Part shown: positions 58,803-64,000 of the stretch, one piece after another
How the letters are laid out: the number at the start of each line of letters is the position of its first letter
Position numbering within the stretch: the first letter of the stretch is position 1
The notes under the pieces: generated by a model
Told to the model about the DNA's origin: nothing
Database searches by the model: none
What the model saw: only the letters and a program-made list of their open reading frames with translations
Translations under genes and position numbers: made by a program
Source: Polyangia bacterium
GTDB lineage: Bacteria; Myxococcota_A; Polyangia; Nannocystales; Nannocystaceae
Direction of reading: 5' to 3'
Assembly: GCA_030424595.1 (NCBI GenBank)
Contig: JAUHWG010000004.1
Span: 62,001-126,000, forward strand
DNA length: 64,000 nt

Positions 58803-59765
58803 TCAGGACCACAGGTGTTGACTTTTCCAGTTTGCGGGGAAGCCCATATTTCGGATCGAAATCCCAGGAGCAGAGGGGAAGCTGGTGATTAGTTCGCCGA
58901 GCCGAGCACCCCATGAGGTGGAAGGGCTAATCGTTTGGAGCAAATATCGTATGGCGACGACGACGCCGTACAGGCGCTCTCGTGCATATGTGTCGGAGAC
59001 AAGGTGATCCAGGGCGAGGATTTCTCCAGGCTTTGGTGCCTTGGGCTGATCGACCATCGACCGATTCCACAGACGACCATGATGCGCGCATACGTTGCGT
59101 ACAAAATTGATACTCCGAACCCAGCTTGTCAGGAGCACTCGCCGAGGGACACCGTAGTTACTAGCAAGGATGTCCAGTTCGCGGCTTTTTAGTCCCCTCA
59201 GTAGGTGGGAGAGCATTCCGAAGTCCCATAGCTCTACAGCTACCCATAAGGGGGCGGGAGGGCGATACTTCTTCTTGTAGTGCTTAACGAAGTCTTCCTT
59301 CGAACGACTGTATGATTGATCGAGCTTCTCTAACCACTTCGTGTGGTCGCTTGTTACTCTCGGATTGTGCGTGAATCTCGGATTGAGGTACGCAGGGTCG
59401 CGGTGTGCCAGGGGGGATAGAAGCCCCAGCACTAGTGCAATCTCTGTGCGCAGAGCTACTTCAATACGCTCGATGCCGTCTAGGACGAGAAGTCGCAACC
59501 GTTTATCAAAGACGTATAGCTCGACTACTTGTCGGAGTTCTGTGCCGGGTCGGAACTCATCGTGAACGGCAAGGGTCGGCTGACTCGGCGGATTAGGCGC
59601 TGTTGATAGCCTCCATGGGTACCAGTAGCCGCTCAACCTGTAGTAACCGATACGACGTAGACACGCGGTCGCCGCCGCTTCATCGGAGATGACCATACCC
59701 CGACTCTTCAGCAGGGCAATCTGATCCGGGACAGATAGGTAGGGCTTCGTAAAAGCTACAACCAT
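58803..59765 (-). CDS. AbiD/AbiF family abortive-infection protein (HEPN)
   Basis: A 320-residue cytosolic protein of the Abi_2 (AbiD/AbiF) family. Abi proteins restrict phage by shutting down the infected cell. The N-terminus has YLSVPDQIALLKSRGM and LRRIGYYRLSGYWYPW; the middle has FDKRLRLLVLDGIERIEVALRTEI; the HEPN RNase motif Rx4-6H is R223-N-V-C-A-H228 followed by HGRLWNR; the C-terminus is GFPANWKS. The gene is clearly lower in G+C than its neighbours, so horizontally acquired. It has its own TTGACA promoter and a hairpin leader. Related AbiF systems have been linked to RNA antitoxins, so the leader deserves attention. Confidence 0.92.
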   Translation of the reverse strand: MVVAFTKPYLSVPDQIALLKSRGMVISDEAAATACLRRIGYYRLSGYWYPWRLSTAPNPPSQPTLAVHDEFRPGTELRQVVELYVFDKRLRLLVLDGIERIEVALRTEIALVLGLLSPLAHRDPAYLNPRFTHNPRVTSDHTKWLEKLDQSYSRSKEDFVKHYKKKYRPPAPLWVAVELWDFGMLSHLLRGLKSRELDILASNYGVPRRVLLTSWVRSINFVRNVCAHHGRLWNRSMVDQPKAPKPGEILALDHLVSDTYARERLYGVVVAIRYLLQTISPSTSWGARLGELITSFPSAPGISIRNMGFPANWKSQHLWS

Positions 59766-59790
59766 CTGAAAGCCTTAAACGCAGAAAGCC

Positions 59791-59818
59791 AACCCGTACA
59801 CTTCCGTGCAGAGGGGTT
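59791..59818 (-). ncRNA. hairpin in the abi leader, candidate structured RNA
   Basis: On the minus strand AACCC...GGGTT arms enclose GCAC-GGAA-GTGT, so the 5' leader between the predicted transcription start (about 59827) and the start codon at 59765 would fold. It could be a regulatory element or an RNA antitoxin. This is seen by eye only. Confidence 0.35.
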
Positions 59819-59833
59819 GACCATGTTAGCTAC

Positions 59834-59862
59834 AGCCTAAAACCGTAGCACTCGCTTGTCAA
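59834..59862 (-). promoter_or_regulatory. sigma-70-type promoter of the abi gene
   Basis: The minus strand carries a perfect -35 TTGACA (59857-59862), a 17-base spacer and TAGGCT (59834-59839) as -10. Transcription would begin near 59827, about 60 bases before the abi start codon. Confidence 0.65.
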
Positions 59863-59981
59863 CGAAAGGTTTTGAGAACCGTTTGTGTCCGTAGCGCGGG
59901 GCTATGGAATCTGAGCAGGCGCGCAGAATCACTCCCGAGACTCAAGCAGCGCCTTGTGCGCGTTGCACGAGAAACCGGCCC

Positions 59982-61295
59982 TTAGGCGCCGCTGAAGTCG
60001 ACGTCCTCGAAGACCATCGACGGCGCCCGCAGGCTCGAGTACGGGTAGGGATCGTTGCCGAGCATGACCAGGCGGGAGAAGAGCTCGGCGAGGTTGCCGG
60101 TGACGTTCATCTCTGAGATCGGCGCGCCGACCTTGCCGTTTTCGATCAGGTGACCGCGCAGGCCCAGGGAGAAGTCGCCGGTGGTCGCGTCGCTGTTTCC
60201 GCCGAGCCACGTCGTCACGTAGATCCCCTTGCCGACCGCACGGAGCAGCTGCTCTAGGCTCTTGTCGCCGAGGGTGACGATCCGGTTGGAGGCGGAGCCG
60301 GTGGTCGGCGCGAGGTCGAGCTTTCGCCCGTAGTAGGTGTCGACGTAGTAGTTGCGGACGACGCCGGCCTCGATGAGCGGGATCTTCTTGGCGGAGATGC
60401 CCTCGCTGTCGAAGTGGCGCGAGGCGACGCCGCGGGGGATCAGCGGATCGTCGACGACGGTCAGGCGCTTGGAGAAGAGCTTCTCCCCGGCCTTGCCGGC
60501 CCAGAAGGAGCGGCCTTGCTGGATCGACGCGGCGCTGGCCGGCCCCATCAGGCGGGAGAGGAGCGAGACCGCGGCCTGCTGGTCGACGACCATCGTCGCC
60601 TTGCGCGTCGGACCCTTGGTCGAGCCGAGCCGGTCGAGGGTGCGCTTGAGGGCCTCGGCCGCGACCTCGGTCGGGGTCGGCAGGCTGTCGAGGAAGCGGC
60701 CGTAGGCGAAGTACGAGCCCTCGGGGCGCTTGTCCTCGCCCTCGCGGACGGTCGCGGTCGCGGAGTAGCCGAGATAGCCGCCGTCCCACTCGCCGCGAAA
60801 GCCGTTGGAGGAGGCGGAGGCACCCTCGGACTCGCCGGAGAAGACCCCGGAGGTCGCCGAGATGACGCGCTCGTCGGCGTGGACCCGGGCGTCGAGCTCG
60901 CGGCACCAGCCCAGGCGATCGTCGGCGCTGACGCCCGCGAGGGCGGGGTCTAGGCGCTCGAGCTCGACGTCGGGGCGATCCGCGAAGAGCGACGGGTCGG
61001 GGATCTTGCGGAAGGGGTCCGGCTGGAGGGCGCGGGTGAGGGCGACCGCCTCGGTGATGAAGGACTCCAGGCGATCGTCGCGGAGGTCCGTCGTCGAGTG
61101 CGACGAGTAGCGGCCGTCGGCGTAGATCGAGATCCCGAGGCCGCGAGAGGTGCTCTCCTCGACGCTCTCGAGCTTGCCGTCGCGGAAGGAGTGGGAGACC
61201 GAGCGGTTGCGGGAGACCGCGGCCCAGGCGTCGTCGGCCCCGGCCTTCTTGGCGATCTTGACAGCGGCTTCGGCGGAGTGGAGCAGATCAGACAT
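59982..61295 (-). CDS. pmbA: metalloprotease-like PmbA/TldE family protein
   Basis: A 437-residue partner of TldD. TldD-TldE complexes degrade small proteins and mature peptides; TldE (PmbA) lacks the metal motif and serves as the structural half. Blocks such as LGISIYADGRYSSHSTTDL, GVASRHFDSEGISAKKIPLIEAGVV, TGSASNRIVTLG and GDFSLGLRGHLIENGKVGAPISEMNVTGNL are typical. GGAGG lies five bases before the ATG at 61295; a GTG at 61301 is the in-frame alternative. It overlaps the tldD stop by eight bases, so the pair is co-expressed. It has no signal peptide, which is at odds with its partner (see tldD). Confidence 0.9.
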   Translation of the reverse strand: MSDLLHSAEAAVKIAKKAGADDAWAAVSRNRSVSHSFRDGKLESVEESTSRGLGISIYADGRYSSHSTTDLRDDRLESFITEAVALTRALQPDPFRKIPDPSLFADRPDVELERLDPALAGVSADDRLGWCRELDARVHADERVISATSGVFSGESEGASASSNGFRGEWDGGYLGYSATATVREGEDKRPEGSYFAYGRFLDSLPTPTEVAAEALKRTLDRLGSTKGPTRKATMVVDQQAAVSLLSRLMGPASAASIQQGRSFWAGKAGEKLFSKRLTVVDDPLIPRGVASRHFDSEGISAKKIPLIEAGVVRNYYVDTYYGRKLDLAPTTGSASNRIVTLGDKSLEQLLRAVGKGIYVTTWLGGNSDATTGDFSLGLRGHLIENGKVGAPISEMNVTGNLAELFSRLVMLGNDPYPYSSLRAPSMVFEDVDFSGA

Positions 61296-62868
61296 TTTCA
61301 CCTCCGACGACGAGCTTGGAGACCAAGGTGGTCGGCATCCCCTGGGAGACCGGGACGCTCTGGCCGTTCTTTCCGCAGGTCCAGCCGCCGAAGTCGAGCT
61401 TGGTGTCGTCGGCGACCATCGTCACGTTGCGCAGGGCGTCGGGGCCGTTGCCGATGATGTTGATGTCCTTGATCGGCGCGGTGATCTTGCCGTCCTCGAT
61501 GAGCCAGCCGTTCTTGATGTAGAACGTGAAGTCGCCGGCGCCGATCTGGACCTGTCCGTTGGTGAAGGTCTCGGCGATGATGCCGTTTTTGACCGCGGCG
61601 ATGATCTCGTCGCGGGTGTGCGGGCCGTTCTCCATGTAGGTCGAGCGCATGCGCGGCATCGGGATGTCGCGGAAGGACTCGCGACGGCCGGAGCCGGTCG
61701 GGGCGACGCCGTAGTGGCGGGCGGAGATGCTGTCGTGGAGGTAGGAGGCGAGGCGGCCGTTCTCGACCAGGACCGTGCGCTCGCAGGGGCAGCCCTCGTC
61801 GTCGACGTTGAGGGCGCCGCGCTCGTGGGCTTGGGTGCCGTTGTCGACGATCGTGACGAAGTCGGGGGCGACCTCTTTGCCGAGCATGTCGGCGTAGATG
61901 CTGGTCCCCTTGCGGTTGAAGTCGGCCTCCATGCCGTGGCCGATCGCCTCGTGGAGGAGGATCCCGCTGGCGCCTGCGGCGAGGACCACCGGCAGCTCGC
62001 CCGCCGGCGGACGACGGGCCTCGAAGAGGATCATGGTCCGGTCGATCGCCTCTTGGGCGACCTGCTGCAGGCGCTCGTCGGTGTACCAGTCGATGCCCTG
62101 GCGCGCGGCCATGTTGCTCGAGTTCGACTGCGAGACGTCGCCCTTCTTGGCGGTGACCATGCACCACAGGCGGGTCATCGGCCGGCTGTCGGTGACGACG
62201 TTGCCGTGCATGTCGACGATGAGGATCGTCTCCTCGGCGTCCGCCCAGCTGACGGTCACCTTGTCGACCGCGGACTCGAGCTTGCGGGCCATGCCGTCCA
62301 GGCGCTGGATGATCGGCAGCTTCTCGGCGATGCCGACGTCGACCCAGGAGCGCTGCATCGGGTAGTAGTCGGCGTGCTTGCGGGTGTTGAGTTCGACCGG
62401 GGCCGCGGCGGCGCCGCTGTGGGCGATGCTCGAGGCGGTCCGCGCCGCGGCGATCATCGCCTCGACGGAGAGGTCCTCGGTGAAGGCGTAGCCGGTCTGA
62501 TCGCCGACGACGACCCGCAGGCCGACGCCCTGGTCGATCGAGGAGGCGGCGCGGGAGATGATCCCGTCCTCCATCGTGATCGAGTTCGATCGCGAGTATT
62601 GAAAGTAGAGGTCGGCGGCGTCGGCTCCGCGGGCGGTGAGCTCAGCCATCACCTTGCGGATCGTCGCCTCGTCGACCGAAAACCAGGAAAAGGTCTGTTG
62701 GGTCTCCGGAATCATGGGCACGTCAGGCGACACGATCGCCTGGGCTTGGGGTGTAGGCTTTGTGCAGCCGGTGAGCAAGCCGCTGAGGCCCGCACCGGAG
62801 CTGACCCAGAGGGCGGAGCCCATGCTGCCCCTGAGGAGGTTTCGACGAGTGCAGAGCGGATCGGACAT
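61288..62868 (-). CDS. tldD: metalloprotease TldD with Tat-lipoprotein signal
   Basis: A 526-residue TldD. The metal-binding motif HEAIGHGMEADF is at 306-317 (His306, Glu307, His311), with the TldD C-terminal block PVSQGMPTTLVSKLVVGG. At the N-terminus are RRNLLRG (twin arginine, residues 8-14), a hydrophobic stretch and LLTGC (lipobox, Cys35), so it should be exported by Tat and lipid-anchored outside the cytoplasm. Known TldD is cytosolic, and the co-encoded PmbA lacks a signal. Either the start is further downstream or this family member works in the periplasm. No strong ribosome binding site is seen before the ATG at 62868. Confidence 0.9.
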   Translation of the reverse strand: MSDPLCTRRNLLRGSMGSALWVSSGAGLSGLLTGCTKPTPQAQAIVSPDVPMIPETQQTFSWFSVDEATIRKVMAELTARGADAADLYFQYSRSNSITMEDGIISRAASSIDQGVGLRVVVGDQTGYAFTEDLSVEAMIAAARTASSIAHSGAAAAPVELNTRKHADYYPMQRSWVDVGIAEKLPIIQRLDGMARKLESAVDKVTVSWADAEETILIVDMHGNVVTDSRPMTRLWCMVTAKKGDVSQSNSSNMAARQGIDWYTDERLQQVAQEAIDRTMILFEARRPPAGELPVVLAAGASGILLHEAIGHGMEADFNRKGTSIYADMLGKEVAPDFVTIVDNGTQAHERGALNVDDEGCPCERTVLVENGRLASYLHDSISARHYGVAPTGSGRRESFRDIPMPRMRSTYMENGPHTRDEIIAAVKNGIIAETFTNGQVQIGAGDFTFYIKNGWLIEDGKITAPIKDINIIGNGPDALRNVTMVADDTKLDFGGWTCGKNGQSVPVSQGMPTTLVSKLVVGGENV

Positions 62869-62980
62869 GTTCGTGCCGATTCTGAACCCGCCGAGCGGCT
62901 CCGGGTTTCGCGCAGCGTCGGCGCTCCGCGTGAGCAGAGGTGCAGACGAGGACCCCCGGAGCGGCCAAACGGGGGGTGGC

Positions 62981-63286
62981 TCACCCCTTCTCGTCTGTAG
63001 CCGCGCCTTCGCTGGTCTTCGCGAGGCCGGCCCGGAGCTCCTCGATCGCCGAGACGAGGCCAGCGACGACCTCCTTGGTCGCGTCGACGGTCGCCTGGGC
63101 GGTCGCCTCGGTGACCTGGGCGGCCTCCTTCTCGAAGGCGGCGAGGCGGGGCTCGAGCTCGCTCCAGGCCTGCTTCGCGTCCATTCCGGCGAGGTGGAGC
63201 TTGAGCTTCATCTCATCGCGAGCCGTGCGAAAGTCGGCGATATGCTTGGAAAAAAAGTCGCGGATCGGGTCTTGGGCCTCGGTCAT
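62981..63286 (-). CDS. hypothetical small helical protein
   Basis: A 101-residue, entirely helical and charged protein (IRDFFSKHIADFRTARDEMKLKLHLAG, AAFEKEAAQVTEATAQATVD) with coiled-coil character and no membrane segment. It resembles phasin-like or CsbD-like small helical proteins only in composition. It lies upstream of tldD on the same strand. The function is unknown. Confidence 0.65.
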   Translation of the reverse strand: MTEAQDPIRDFFSKHIADFRTARDEMKLKLHLAGMDAKQAWSELEPRLAAFEKEAAQVTEATAQATVDATKEVVAGLVSAIEELRAGLAKTSEGAATDEKG

Positions 63287-63458
63287 CGGCCGAACCTAGC
63301 AGATCGTCGGCGACCCGCATGGGATGGTGGTGCGCACATTTCGCGCTCGTCGCGCGCGGCGCGGAGAGCCCGCAGTCTGCGTGCCCCCCAAACCGCGGGC
63401 TCGGGCGAGCGGTCTTGCCCGCGGGACCGGACCCCGGAGGTCTAGTCTGGGGAGACCG

Positions 63459-64000
63459 ATGCCTGACCGACGATGTCGAACCATGGTCACCCTGGCCTGC
63501 GCGGCCGCCCTCAGCTGTACCGGCGGCACGGGCGAGTCTGAGAGCGAGACGACGACCGACGCCAGCTCGGGCTCGAAATCTGGCTCGGCGACCGAGACGA
63601 TGACCGAGGGCGGCTCTGCTTCGTCGACGGGCGGGACGGGCGGGACGGGCGGGACGACCGGGACGACCGGGGGCTCGGCGTCGGGCACGGAGACGACGGA
63701 GACGACGGAGACGACGGAGACGACGGAGACGACGGAGACGACGGAGACGACGGACGGTGTCGAGTGTGACCTCGAGGCGGTCGCCTGCGCCCAGGCGGAG
63801 ATCGGCGGCGAGCTCTTCATCGACTGCGGCGTCGTCGATCCGATGGAGAGCGCTCCCGAGGAGTGGCAGGCCGCCCGCGAGTGTGCGCTCGCTGCCGTCG
63901 CCGACGAGAAGGCGTTCAAGCTGGTGACCTGGCTGCAGGGGATCGACTCCGAGGTCGGCTACGCCTACGTCGGCTTCGAGGGGGAGAGCTACGGGATCAG
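63459..64000 (+). CDS. lipoprotein, truncated by the window end
   Basis: The first 180 codons of a longer gene. A short Arg-containing signal peptide (VTLACAAALSC) ends in a lipobox, then a Ser/Thr/Gly linker with seven ETT repeats encoded by seven perfect GAGACGACG units (63690-63752), then a folded part starting CDLEAVACAQAEIGGELFIDCG. GGAG lies just before the ATG at 63459; an in-frame ATG at 63483 is the alternative. The C-terminus lies beyond the window. Confidence 0.78.
   Translation, partial: MPDRRCRTMVTLACAAALSCTGGTGESESETTTDASSGSKSGSATETMTEGGSASSTGGTGGTGGTTGTTGGSASGTETTETTETTETTETTETTETTDGVECDLEAVACAQAEIGGELFIDCGVVDPMESAPEEWQAARECALAAVADEKAFKLVTWLQGIDSEVGYAYVGFEGESYGI

Overview
The window is a very GC-rich bacterial chromosome segment, about 70% G+C by eye. 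It looks like a myxobacterium of the Nannocystineae type (Nannocystis/Enhygromyxa/Plesiocystis-like). The signs are many lipoproteins with Ser/Thr/Gly/Asp linkers after the lipobox cysteine, a protein built from Myxococcota-type 'CGDG...EECDDGN' disulfide repeats, DUF4091, HmuY and FHA proteins, many large hypothetical secreted proteins, and very long shadow reading frames. No rRNA, tRNA or CRISPR array was seen. The taxonomic call is inference.

Layout. 1-8.5 kb: a lipoprotein; hflX and an ABC-F ATPase, overlapping and probably co-transcribed (both ribosome-associated families); a Rieske oxygenase of the sterol/steroid type with an SDR dehydrogenase; and the radical-SAM enzyme EpmB. 8.6-12.1 kb: a heme-uptake locus, with a TonB-dependent receptor between two HmuY-like lipoproteins. 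12-18.2 kb: secreted proteins, including a DUF4091 protein, and a soluble sensor histidine kinase. 18.5-22.4 kb: two overlapping polytopic membrane proteins of the GT-C/DUF2079 kind. 22.9-29.9 kb: a cysteine-repeat lipoprotein, a degenerate ATPase with TPR-like repeats, an amidase and spermidine synthase.

30.2-37.3 kb holds the most unusual gene set. A CPA2-type cation/proton antiporter overlaps a 1418-residue protein that joins a second antiporter domain to a long helical region, a P-loop NTPase-like domain and a winged helix. That gene overlaps in turn an MscS-type channel with a lipoprotein signal and a His/Asp-rich repeat region. It looks like one translationally coupled ion-homeostasis operon.

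37.3-41.4 kb is an acquired island. It has a frameshifted IS91-family transposase remnant and is bounded by two inverted copies of an imperfect sequence of about 100 bp that ends in a palindrome. It carries a tightly packed, visibly lower-GC, three-gene operon (TIGR04255-family protein, HEAT-like protein, unknown protein), which is a candidate uncharacterised defense or conflict system.

41.4-64 kb: more secreted and lipoprotein genes, a membrane-anchored degenerate metallopeptidase-like protein with a small membrane partner, glpD, an FHA/membrane protein, a fused alpha/beta E1 dehydrogenase, an RNase Z-like hydrolase overlapping a type II NADH-dehydrogenase-like flavoprotein, GDPD, a deoxyhypusine-synthase-like enzyme, and an acquired low-GC AbiD/AbiF HEPN gene with a clear sigma-70 promoter and a hairpin leader. 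The end of the window has a tldD/pmbA pair whose TldD carries a Tat-lipoprotein signal, a small coiled-coil protein and a truncated lipoprotein gene. Gaps between genes are often filled with short tandem repeats (6-17 bp units).
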